A model generated the notes under the pieces. That model did not search any database, was not told where the DNA came from, and was given only the letters and a program-made list of their open reading frames with translations. A DNA stretch of 64,000 nt from an uncultured Pelagibacteraceae bacterium (GTDB lineage Bacteria; Pseudomonadota; Alphaproteobacteria; Pelagibacterales; Pelagibacteraceae): positions 62,001 through 126,000 of the forward strand of contig CACJFE010000002.1 in NCBI GenBank assembly GCA_902592655.1, in the 5' to 3' direction. Shown here piece after piece: positions 1 through 7,179 of this stretch. The translations under genes were made by a program, and so were the position numbers. The first letter of the stretch is position 1. Each line of letters begins with the position of its first letter.

Positions 1-792
1 ATTTTCAGTTGTGATCCTGGATTTAGAAGTGTTAATGCACAAAAAAAAGCGCTCGAAGAGGGATCACCTGGAACGTTTATTTTTATTGGATTTAAGTATT
101 TTTTTCCACTTATTTTGATCAATTTATTTTTTTTATTTACTACTTTTATGACCTGTTTATTTTTTAGCAACATATTTTCTGTATGGTCTCGACTTTTTTG
201 TTTTTCCAATATTTTTGTATCACCAAAAGAATTTAGACCAGCAAGCATTACTGCACTTTTTATTTGTGCAGAAACTCCTGCTTTAAAAATAATTCCGATT
301 GGCAAATTGGTTGATATTATTTTTAAAGGGAAATTAAATTTATTTTTAGGTTTAAAGTATGCACCAAATTCAGACATTGTATCTATTAATTTTTTCATAC
401 TCCTTTTATTTAAAGATTTATCTCCAATTAAACTCAATTGGATGTCCGGAGTAGTTGATAAAATTCCAATTAGTAATCGCGCCAAAGTCCCTGAATTTCC
501 AAAGTTTAGTAATGTATTTTTTTTAGCGTAAAATGACCCCAAGCCTTTACCATATATCTTGTAGAATTTTTTATTTTTCTTTACAATTTTTTACTCCTAA
601 CTTTTTCAGACAATTTATTGTGGATAGGACATCATCTGACTCTAAAACATTATTTACCGAAGAAATATCTTGACTGATAGCTCCAATTAAAAAGCTCCTA
701 ATAGAAATTGACTTGTCCGAGTCAACCTGAATAGTTTTTTTAAAGGGTGAAATTTTATTATTTAAATTAAGATTAAAACTTTTTGATGGCAT
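1..792 (-). pseudogene. aroA: 3-phosphoshikimate 1-carboxyvinyltransferase (EPSP synthase), frameshifted and cut by the window edge
   Basis: AroA joins shikimate 3-phosphate and phosphoenolpyruvate in the shikimate pathway. The N-terminal 73 codons (792 down to 571) carry the usual start with KSISIRSFLIGAI, then hit a stop at 571-573. From 566 downward the next frame reads on without a stop to base 1 and contains GNSGT, KSRDHTENML and VPGDPSSSAFF, all typical of alphaproteobacterial EPSP synthases. The shift falls in the A-rich run at 567-579, and dropping one A rejoins the two parts. The C-terminal part lies outside the window. Five bases separate it from lptB, so it is probably the last visible gene of that operon. 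A sequencing error in the homopolymer is as likely as a real mutation. Confidence 0.85.
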
Positions 793-797
793 TATTC

Positions 798-1553
798 CTA
801 AGAAAATTGGGAACCAAAATAATGTTCTATTGCTTTAGAAGATTTTAATAATTCCCTGGAAGTGCCCTCAGCAATTACTGTATGTTCACCTAAAACATAA
901 CTTCTGTCTGTAATATCAAATAAATTTTTCACATTATGATCTGTAACTAAAATTGCAGTTCCGCTTGATTGTATTTTTAAAATATATTTTTGAATATCTT
1001 GTATAACCATAGGGTCTAAGGCTGCAAGTGGTTCATCTAATAAAACTATTTTTGGTTTGTTGATCATCACTCGAGCCATCATTAATCTTCTTATTTCTCC
1101 GCCCGATAAGACAGACGCATTTAACGATCTTAAGTGTTGCAAATTAAATTCATCTAAGAGTTTTTCAGTTGTTGACTTTTGATTTTCTGCACCACTTATT
1201 GAAATTTGAGCTATGCCAAGAATATTATCATAAACCGACATATTAAAAACACTTCTTTGTTGAGGCAGGTAGCCCAAACCCTCTTTAGATCTTAAATGAA
1301 TTGGTATTTGCTCAATTGATTTATTATTCAGGTAAATCTTACCACCTTCAACATTTTGCTCTCCGATACACATTGAGAATAAAGTTGTTTTACCGCAACC
1401 ATTAGGTCCGAGGACACCCACACATTCCCCTGGAAATACTTTTAATGAAAGTTTTTTTAAAATTGGTCTTCCGTCGAAAGATTTACTTACATCTTTCACC
1501 TCGAATATAGGTCTATCTTTTTTAAACTTTAAAATTCTAAAACCTTTTTTCAT
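798..1553 (-). CDS. lptB: LPS export ABC transporter ATP-binding protein LptB
   Basis: Cytoplasmic ATPase of the Lpt machine that pulls lipopolysaccharide from the inner membrane toward the cell surface. The 251-residue protein has the Walker A GPNGCGKTT at residues 49-57, the signature LSGGE at 149-153 and Walker B IVLLDE at 169-174, followed by a switch-region TDHN. The length is usual for LptB. Its start codon overlaps the lptC stop by 4 bases, so the two are translationally coupled. A short lysine-rich N-terminal extension precedes the ABC domain. The partner permeases LptF and LptG are not in the window. Confidence 0.95.
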   Translation of the reverse strand: MKKGFRILKFKKDRPIFEVKDVSKSFDGRPILKKLSLKVFPGECVGVLGPNGCGKTTLFSMCIGEQNVEGGKIYLNNKSIEQIPIHLRSKEGLGYLPQQRSVFNMSVYDNILGIAQISISGAENQKSTTEKLLDEFNLQHLRSLNASVLSGGEIRRLMMARVMINKPKIVLLDEPLAALDPMVIQDIQKYILKIQSSGTAILVTDHNVKNLFDITDRSYVLGEHTVIAEGTSRELLKSSKAIEHYFGSQFS

Positions 1554-2158
1554 TTTAATTTTATATTAGCATTTATTTTACCATCATTAAAAGAGGCAAT
1601 GTTTAATTGTTGTTTTTTGATGTCGAAAAGAAGTTTATCAGCAACTATTTTACCTCTGATATCATCAATCTTTACGTTATTAGATATTATCAAAAAACTT
1701 TTTGAATTCGAGTAATCTGCCTGACCTGCGTATAGTGTGCTATTTTCGTAAATTGCCTTCACGCTTCCTCTAAATTTCATATCTAAAGTCTGATTGTTAT
1801 ATTCACCTTCGTCTGACCAAACATTTAGCACGGTATCGTCCTTGAAATAGAATGTTGCTTGAACAGATTTCATATTTACGATTTCATTGTTAGCGTCACT
1901 ATTATACGCTTCGGCTGATTTTAATATATATCTATTGCCAGCCAAATCTAGTCCAGAGTATTCAATATTTATAAAAACATCTCCATCAATCTCTTTTGAG
2001 TTATTTATTTGAGTTTCAGCTTTTTTTTGATTTTTATCTGATATTTTTCCCTCAAAATTCTTGTTGTTTCCACCGTAAGTAATTATTAGAACCAAAATTC
2101 CGAAAAATAATAAGCTTATCTGAATGATTCTAAGTTTTTTTTTTCTTTGTGTAGTCAC
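1550..2158 (-). CDS. lptC: LPS export periplasmic protein LptC
   Basis: LptC is a membrane-anchored bitopic protein that passes LPS from the LptBFG transporter to the periplasmic bridge. The 202-residue product has a basic N-terminus, one hydrophobic segment at about residues 10-28, and a beta-rich periplasmic part in which 'Y..Q...MKFRGSVKAIYENSTL.AGQA' resembles the LptC/OstA-like fold. It lies between kdsD (4-base overlap) and lptB (4-base overlap). Many alphaproteobacteria carry lptA between lptC and lptB, but no such gene is present here. The assignment rests on the fold-like pattern and context, because LptC sequences are poorly conserved. Confidence 0.8.
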   Translation of the reverse strand: MTTQRKKKLRIIQISLLFFGILVLIITYGGNNKNFEGKISDKNQKKAETQINNSKEIDGDVFINIEYSGLDLAGNRYILKSAEAYNSDANNEIVNMKSVQATFYFKDDTVLNVWSDEGEYNNQTLDMKFRGSVKAIYENSTLYAGQADYSNSKSFLIISNNVKIDDIRGKIVADKLLFDIKKQQLNIASFNDGKINANIKLK

Positions 2159-3132
2159 TTAACCCCATCCTGTAATAAAAAATGAATATGTATTATGCCC
2201 TTTAAAATTTTGTTTTTTTTATTTAAATCTTTGTCTGAAACGACTAATAAACTTGTTATTTTTTTTTCATTCATTAGAGCAAGTGCCTTAGAAGCAGGCA
2301 TATTTTCGTTAACAACAAAAGGTTCTTTTGTAGTAAATTTATTTAGACTCTTAATTTTTGTAAAATTTTTAACCTCTCTTCTTAAATCTCCGTCAGTAAG
2401 TAATCCTTTTATAAATCTGTTTTTTAAAATTACTACAATACCTAGTTTTTTTTTATTTATAACTTTTAAGGCTTCTTTAAGATTTTTGTTAAAATTTATA
2501 ATTGGCATCTTACTTCCTGCTACCATTATATCTTTGGCTAGTTTTAAATTTTCTCCTAGGATGCCACCTTTATGATATAATCTAAATTTATCTTTCGTAA
2601 ATTTTCTTTTAGCCATAATCGTAGTAGCCATACAATCACACAACAACATGACAAAAGATGTAGAAGAAGTTGGCACAATATTATTTGGATCAGACTCTCT
2701 AAGTTTAGGAATAATAATATTTATATCACTTGCATTAGAAAGCATGCTTTTAGAATTAGATGATATTCCAATTATCTTTATTCTAAAACGATTTGCAAAT
2801 TTTAAAATATTAGACAATTCAGCAGTATTACCTGAGTTTGAAATTATTATTAGTATATCTTTTTTTTCTATTTGACCCATGTCTCCATGGGATGCACCAG
2901 TTGGGTCTACAAAAAAACTTGGAATACCCACACTAGAAAAGGTAGCAGCAGATTTTTTACATATAAAAGAATTTTTTCCAACACCGGAAAATATTATTTT
3001 TCCTTTTGTATTTATTATAAGATTTATTGCTTCAGCAAAAGAATTGTTAAAAACTTTACTGATCTTTTTAAGTTCATCTATTTGAATTTTTGCGGATTTT
3101 TTTGCAAATGCAATATAGTTTTTTTTATTCAT
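2155..3132 (-). CDS. kdsD: Arabinose-5-phosphate isomerase (KdsD/KpsF family)
   Basis: It converts ribulose 5-phosphate to arabinose 5-phosphate, the first step to Kdo for LPS. The 325-residue protein has an N-terminal sugar isomerase (SIS) domain (about 35-180) with GVGKNSFICKK and the family-typical 'DPTGASHGDMGQI', and paired CBS domains (about 205-320) including LLTDGDLRR. The length is normal for the family. It sits in a tight minus-strand operon with the RNase D gene upstream (touching at 3132) and lptC downstream. kdsB, the CMP-Kdo synthetase gene, is elsewhere in the window at 25852. Confidence 0.95.
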   Translation of the reverse strand: MNKKNYIAFAKKSAKIQIDELKKISKVFNNSFAEAINLIINTKGKIIFSGVGKNSFICKKSAATFSSVGIPSFFVDPTGASHGDMGQIEKKDILIIISNSGNTAELSNILKFANRFRIKIIGISSNSKSMLSNASDINIIIPKLRESDPNNIVPTSSTSFVMLLCDCMATTIMAKRKFTKDKFRLYHKGGILGENLKLAKDIMVAGSKMPIINFNKNLKEALKVINKKKLGIVVILKNRFIKGLLTDGDLRREVKNFTKIKSLNKFTTKEPFVVNENMPASKALALMNEKKITSLLVVSDKDLNKKNKILKGIIHIHFLLQDGVK

Positions 3133-3755
3133 TAGTGCTCAAATATATCTTCTTTAAAACCTTTTTGATCAAGTTCAACTCTCGTATCCAAAAAATCTAA
3201 ACATTTTTTAAATATTTCGATTCTTTTTTCTCTTATCATCATTGTTTCTAGCTCTGCTTTTATTTTATGTAAGTAGATTACGTCGTTAGCAGCATATTCT
3301 AATTGCTTGTCAGATAATTTGTCGATATCTTTGTTCCAATCACTACTTCCAAATCTTTTATCTATAGATTTATTACAAAATTCCTGAACTAAGTTTTTTA
3401 AACCGTGTGAGTCAGTATAAGTTCTTACAATTTTTGAAGCTATTTTTGTATCGAATATGTTGTTAACTTTACACTTAAGAAAATACTCAAGAGCATTTTT
3501 ATCAAATCTTAAAAAGTGACCAATTTTTAAAATTTTTTCATTTTCTAATATTGATATTAAATTAGGAGCTTTGTAGCTATCTTTGTTAGGTTGAATTATG
3601 AATACGTTTTGATTTTCATCACAAATTTGAATTAAACTTAGTTTATCTCTTTGAGGGATTTGGAGACCTGTTGCCTCTGTATCAATAGCTACGCTATCTT
3701 TTATAGAATTTGCTATCTCAGGAGTTATGTCCTCTTTTATCTTAGTTATTTTCAT
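3132..3755 (-). CDS. Short ribonuclease D-like 3'-5' exonuclease
   Basis: A DEDD-family 3'-5' exonuclease for RNA ends. Motifs are visible: DTEATG (exo I), GHFLRFDKNALEYF (exo II) and YAANDVIYLHKI (exo III, DEDDy type). At about 207 residues it consists of the nuclease domain alone and lacks the HRDC domains of E. coli RNase D, as is common for alphaproteobacterial versions next to lptC. I place the start at the ATG at 3755 (MKITKIKED). The longer reading from 3794 would run into the divergent gene that starts at 3773 and has an atypical N-terminus. Confidence 0.88.
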   Translation of the reverse strand: MKITKIKEDITPEIANSIKDSVAIDTEATGLQIPQRDKLSLIQICDENQNVFIIQPNKDSYKAPNLISILENEKILKIGHFLRFDKNALEYFLKCKVNNIFDTKIASKIVRTYTDSHGLKNLVQEFCNKSIDKRFGSSDWNKDIDKLSDKQLEYAANDVIYLHKIKAELETMMIREKRIEIFKKCLDFLDTRVELDQKGFKEDIFEH

Positions 3756-3772
3756 ATATAAGTTTAAATACC

Positions 3773-4717
3773 ATGAAAAATCAAATTTGCACAATTTTAG
3801 GTGGTGGAGGTTTTATAGGAAGATATCTTGTTCGAAATTTGACCAAGAAAAACTATAGATGCATTATTACAACCAGAAAAGCCTTTCAAAAAGGGTATTT
3901 AAAGACTCAGTCCACACCAGGTGCTATCGAACTATTAGATTGGAATCCGAATAATTTTTCAGATTTAAAAGTAGCCATTAAAAATTCAGATATTGTTGTA
4001 AATTTAATTGGCATTCTCTTTGAAAATAGAAAACAAAAATTTTATAATATTCATTCAAAAATTCCTGAAGCTGTCGCTAAGATTTGTTCAGAGTCGGATG
4101 TAAAGAAATTTATTCACGTCAGCGCTATTGGAGCTAATGATAAATCAAAATCTCTATATCAAAAATCGAAATTTCTTGGGGAACAAAAAGCACTAGAGAA
4201 TTTTAAAAAAACAGTAATTATAAGACCTAGTGTAGTATGTGGTCCCGAAGATAACTTTACTAATCTTTTTTCAAAATTAAGTATATTGCCTGTTATTCCA
4301 GTTGTTGGAAAAAATTATAAGTTTCAACCAATCTTAGTTTCAGATGTCGTAAGCTCTATTGTAAAGGCAATTGAAATTAAAAATAATGAGAATAAAATTT
4401 ATGAGATTGGAGGACCAAAAGTGATTAGCTTCGGAGATATGGTTAAGTCAATTTTGTCAACTATTAACAAAAAAAGACTCGTTGTTGAAATGCCAATGGC
4501 TATAGCAAAAATTCAGAGCACTATTACAGATTTACTTCCTCTTCCTCCAATTTTAACAAGAGACCAATGTGAAATTTTATCTGAGGCAGATAATGTTGTT
4601 TCCGATAATTATTTAACACTTAAAGATCTTGGTATAGATCCAGCTGACGTTGAGGAAGAGATGAAAAAATGGTTATGGAGATATAAAGATGGCGGCCAGT
4701 TCGCTAAGGCACAATGA
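3773..4717 (+). CDS. NDUFA9-like NAD(P)-binding epimerase/reductase family protein
   Basis: An atypical short-chain dehydrogenase of the complex I NDUFA9 family. The Rossmann motif is GGGGFIGRYLVR (residues 9-20), and 'VVNLIGILFE' and 'HVSAIGA' match the conserved family core. In mitochondria the homologue is an accessory subunit of NADH:quinone oxidoreductase. In bacteria the role is not settled and could be assembly of, or association with, complex I. The protein has 314 residues. It is transcribed divergently from the RNase D gene with an 17-base gap and overlaps the next gene by 4 bases, so they form an operon. Confidence 0.85.
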   Translation: MKNQICTILGGGGFIGRYLVRNLTKKNYRCIITTRKAFQKGYLKTQSTPGAIELLDWNPNNFSDLKVAIKNSDIVVNLIGILFENRKQKFYNIHSKIPEAVAKICSESDVKKFIHVSAIGANDKSKSLYQKSKFLGEQKALENFKKTVIIRPSVVCGPEDNFTNLFSKLSILPVIPVVGKNYKFQPILVSDVVSSIVKAIEIKNNENKIYEIGGPKVISFGDMVKSILSTINKKRLVVEMPMAIAKIQSTITDLLPLPPILTRDQCEILSEADNVVSDNYLTLKDLGIDPADVEEEMKKWLWRYKDGGQFAKAQ

Positions 4718-5058
4718 AAAGTATAAGTTTATTAAGTGGATATATTTATTTAATTCTTGCAATCATAACAGGTATTGCCACTAACGGATTTTTAAAAACT
4801 ACAGAAAGTTTTACCAAACTCACACCAACAATTTTTTGTATCATAAGTATTGTTGTCTGTATTTTTTGTTTATCTAGAGCAATGACTATAATACCTGTAG
4901 GATTTACTTATGCCACTTACGGAGCATTAACGATAACTGCAGTTACATTATTTGGAATATTTAAATACAATCAAACTCCTAATCTTTATGGTACTGTTGG
5001 ATTAATTTTAATTGTTTCAGGAGTTATACTTTTAAACCTTTTTGGTAAATTAAAGTAA
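4714..5058 (+). CDS. SMR-family-like small four-helix membrane protein lacking the usual glutamate
   Basis: A 114-residue protein with four hydrophobic segments, aligned with small multidrug resistance transporters. The start 'GYIYLILAIITG...F.K.TESFTKLTP' matches the EmrE N-terminus closely. The position of EmrE Glu14, the proton and substrate binding residue, is Gly20 here, and no other acidic residue sits in helix 1. Either the transport mechanism differs or the protein is not a proton-coupled drug exporter. It is coupled to the NDUFA9-like gene by an ATGA overlap and followed by a hairpin at 5060-5083. A family assignment is safe, but a substrate is not. Confidence 0.82.
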   Translation: MKSISLLSGYIYLILAIITGIATNGFLKTTESFTKLTPTIFCIISIVVCIFCLSRAMTIIPVGFTYATYGALTITAVTLFGIFKYNQTPNLYGTVGLILIVSGVILLNLFGKLK

Positions 5059-5059
5059 A

Positions 5060-5083
5060 CCCCTGATGTTTTTAAATCAGGGG
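5060..5083. terminator. Hairpin between convergent genes
   Basis: CCCCTGA (5060-5066) pairs with TCAGGGG (5077-5083) around a 10-base AT loop, just after the SMR-like stop codon and 19 bases beyond the end of the convergent small gene. No long T run follows on either strand, so it may be a weak or bidirectional terminator. Confidence 0.55.
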
Positions 5084-5102
5084 CATTTAATTACTTTATA
5101 AA

Positions 5103-5300
5103 CTAATTATTTAAAGATGCTGTGATAGGTTCTTTATTTTTGTTAGCTCTTTTTTCAGCGATTTTTTTCTCGATACTAGCTATCTTTAGATCAATCTTTG
5201 ATAGTTTTTTTTGTTTAGTGCTTATCTTATTTTTAAGCTTATCGATTGATTTTAGTATTTTTTTCTTTTTCTTTTCGTTTTTTTTTAACTTTTTTTTCAT
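5103..5300 (-). CDS. Lysine-rich small coiled-coil protein of unknown function
   Basis: I do not recognise this 65-residue protein. It contains 24 lysines and no Gly, Val, Phe, Trp, Tyr, His or Cys, and the Ile/Leu spacing suggests one long amphipathic helix or coiled coil at about residues 15-50. It has no signal peptide or membrane segment. It is a real gene rather than a composition artefact on the evidence of its ribosome binding site: GGAGGAA at 5305-5311 lies 6 bases from the ATG, and such sites are rare in this AT-rich window. The strong basic charge would suit nucleic acid or ribosome binding, but this is only inference. Confidence 0.65.
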   Translation of the reverse strand: MKKKLKKNEKKKKKILKSIDKLKNKISTKQKKLSKIDLKIASIEKKIAEKRANKNKEPITASLNN

Positions 5301-5402
5301 ATTGTTCCTCCAAAAAAGAAAAATCTAAAATAATCTAAAAAATTTTTCAAATGAAATTTAGAAAAATCTTTTAAACTAAAAGTTGAAAAGATTTAGAAAA
5401 TC

Positions 5403-6299
5403 CTACGGAACTAATAAATTTATAAATCTGTCTGTTTTTTGGATTTCAAGACTGTTTACGTAACCACAATTTTCACCATCAACTTGTGATAGAACTTTAT
5501 TGTTTACACCATTTATTTTTAATCTGTTCAATTCTTTTTTTATTACACTTTTTGCAGGAGTTAAGTCGCCTTTGGTTAAAATTAACCAAACATAATAAAG
5601 TAATTTTATTCTGGTCAGGTCTTTAAATATGTAAGCCACTATCCTGTTTTCAAATATATTGGTATCATTAGTTATAGAATGGGGACCAGCATAGTATTTT
5701 GAATTAGTACATAAAATCCAATCAGCCATAATTTTTTCATTATCTACCTTAACCTCCATTTTATTATTTTTTAAAAATAAAAAATGCTGAAAACCTTTTA
5801 AAGCGAAAATTACTTTTCCAAGATACTTTTTAATATTAGTATTTATGGACTCAACAATTCGAGAGTCAAAACCTACACCAGCCATCAAGAAAAAGTACTT
5901 ATCATTTATTTTTGCTAATGAAATTTTCTTATGATTATCTGATACTAGGACGTTGTAAATCTCCTCCGCCTTTTTTTTAATTTGAGTTTCTATTTGTAAA
6001 ATATTTGCAGTGCCAGCAGGTATGTATCCAACTAATTTGTCTTTTAGATTATCACTTTTAAACATTTCATTAATACCAAAACATACGCTCCCGTCACCGC
6101 CAGCAAATACTAACCGATCAAATTTTTTATTAGACAATTCTTTAAATACATTCCTTGCATGATCCTCGCTTTCAGTTTTAAAAAGATCTACAATATGATT
6201 TTTTTCTAAAAGATTAATGACCTTGTTAATTAATTTAAGTTTTCTACCACCTGCTGCATTTGAGTTAAATATCACCGCAAAATTCAATTTTTTATTCAT
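5403..6299 (-). CDS. Diacylglycerol/lipid kinase family protein
   Basis: A DAGK_cat-domain protein (YegS/BmrU-like) of 298 residues. FNSNAAGGRK at residues 11-20, the nucleotide-binding FAGGDGSV, and GTANILQIE are diagnostic, and the C-terminal half has the usual beta-rich lid with 'VDGENCG'. Members phosphorylate diacylglycerol or related lipids at the inner membrane. It is divergent from plcP, and a Pho-box-like site lies 13 bases upstream of its start. Since PlcP would release diacylglycerol, a kinase here could return it to phosphatidate. The substrate is not proven by the sequence. Confidence 0.88.
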   Translation of the reverse strand: MNKKLNFAVIFNSNAAGGRKLKLINKVINLLEKNHIVDLFKTESEDHARNVFKELSNKKFDRLVFAGGDGSVCFGINEMFKSDNLKDKLVGYIPAGTANILQIETQIKKKAEEIYNVLVSDNHKKISLAKINDKYFFLMAGVGFDSRIVESINTNIKKYLGKVIFALKGFQHFLFLKNNKMEVKVDNEKIMADWILCTNSKYYAGPHSITNDTNIFENRIVAYIFKDLTRIKLLYYVWLILTKGDLTPAKSVIKKELNRLKINGVNNKVLSQVDGENCGYVNSLEIQKTDRFINLLVP

Positions 6300-6311
6300 A
6301 TTTTAACAATT

Positions 6312-6329
6312 CTGTAACATATTTATGAT
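6312..6329 (+). promoter_or_regulatory. Putative Pho box upstream of plcP
   Basis: CTGTAACATATTTATGAT resembles the PhoB consensus of two 7-base CTGTCAT repeats separated by 4 bases, agreeing at 12 of 18 positions. It shares the exact ten bases TGTAACATAT with the pstS site at 10123. It lies 35 bases before the ATG at 6364, and a possible -10 (TAGAGA, 6341-6346) follows at the usual distance of about 11 bases. Confidence 0.6.
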
Positions 6330-6363
6330 TCTACTTGTACTAGAGATTCGTTTTATAAAAAAT

Positions 6364-7179
6364 ATGGAAACAATTCAAACTAAATCTGAGGGAAAGATTT
6401 TAAATTACAAAAGCATCTTTATTTCCGACTTGCACCTTGGGCATAGAAAAAGTGCAGCAAACAAATTATTAGAATTTTACAAACATTCAAGGTCAGAGAA
6501 TTTATATCTTGTTGGTGATATCATTGATGTTTGGGCTTTAAAAACAAAATTTTACTGGCCTCAAGAACATAATGATGTGATTCAAAAAACATTAAGAAAA
6601 GCAAGACATGGAACAAAAGTAAAATATATTGTTGGAAATCATGATGATGTCTTCAGAAAATTTTTACCATTACATTTTGGCGATATTGAAGTTGTAAATA
6701 AAGCCATACATGTAAGCTCAGATAATAAAAAGTATATTGTTGTTCATGGTGATGCCTGGGATGGAGTGATGAAATATGCTCCATGGTTATCAAAAGTAGG
6801 AGCTATTGCTTATAGTTTTTTACTTGAGTTTAATGTTGTTATCAATTTTTTTAGAAGATTATTTAAAAAGGGTAATTGGTCTTTAGCAAAATATTTAAAA
6901 CACAAAGTAAAGAACGCTGTAAAATATATAGGCGATTATGAAAAAACTTTAGCAACTTATGCTAAAAAAAAAAATGTTGATGGTATAATTTGTGGTCATA
7001 TTCATCATTCTGCCGATCAAGTCTTAGATGGTGTGAGATATTTAAATTGTGGTGATTGGGTAGAAGGTGCAACTTTCTTGGTAGAACATTTCGATGGTCG
7101 CATGGAAGTTATTGACTGGGACAAAATCAGAGGTGATGTTGTCGATTACAAGCCATATCTAAAAGTAGTAAATAAATAA
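6364..7179 (+). CDS. plcP: Calcineurin-like phosphoesterase, probable phospholipase C (PlcP)
   Basis: A binuclear-metal phosphoesterase of 271 residues related to LpxH. Metal ligands are visible in SDLHLGH (D22, H24), VGDIID (D52), GNHDD (N92, H93), VVHGDAWD and CGHIHH. In Sinorhizobium and SAR11, PlcP cleaves membrane phospholipids to diacylglycerol under phosphate starvation. The adjoining glycosyltransferase, phoR and pst genes favour this role over UDP-diacylglucosamine hydrolysis. The longer reading from an ATG at 6325 would start inside the Pho-box-like site and add a non-conserved stretch, so I chose 6364. The next gene begins directly after the stop codon. Confidence 0.82.
   Translation: METIQTKSEGKILNYKSIFISDLHLGHRKSAANKLLEFYKHSRSENLYLVGDIIDVWALKTKFYWPQEHNDVIQKTLRKARHGTKVKYIVGNHDDVFRKFLPLHFGDIEVVNKAIHVSSDNKKYIVVHGDAWDGVMKYAPWLSKVGAIAYSFLLEFNVVINFFRRLFKKGNWSLAKYLKHKVKNAVKYIGDYEKTLATYAKKKNVDGIICGHIHHSADQVLDGVRYLNCGDWVEGATFLVEHFDGRMEVIDWDKIRGDVVDYKPYLKVVNK

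Noticed and set aside
115..531. Plus-strand ORF of 138 codons
   Set aside because: It lies opposite the second part of aroA, whose motifs in the minus-strand frame are unmistakable.
5122..5328. Hydrophobic plus-strand ORF opposite the lysine-rich gene
   Set aside because: Poly-Lys codons read backward give Phe/Leu runs. The strong ribosome site supports the minus strand only.
6325..6363. Upstream ATG for plcP
   Set aside because: It lies inside the Pho-box-like site, and the added residues are not conserved in the family.
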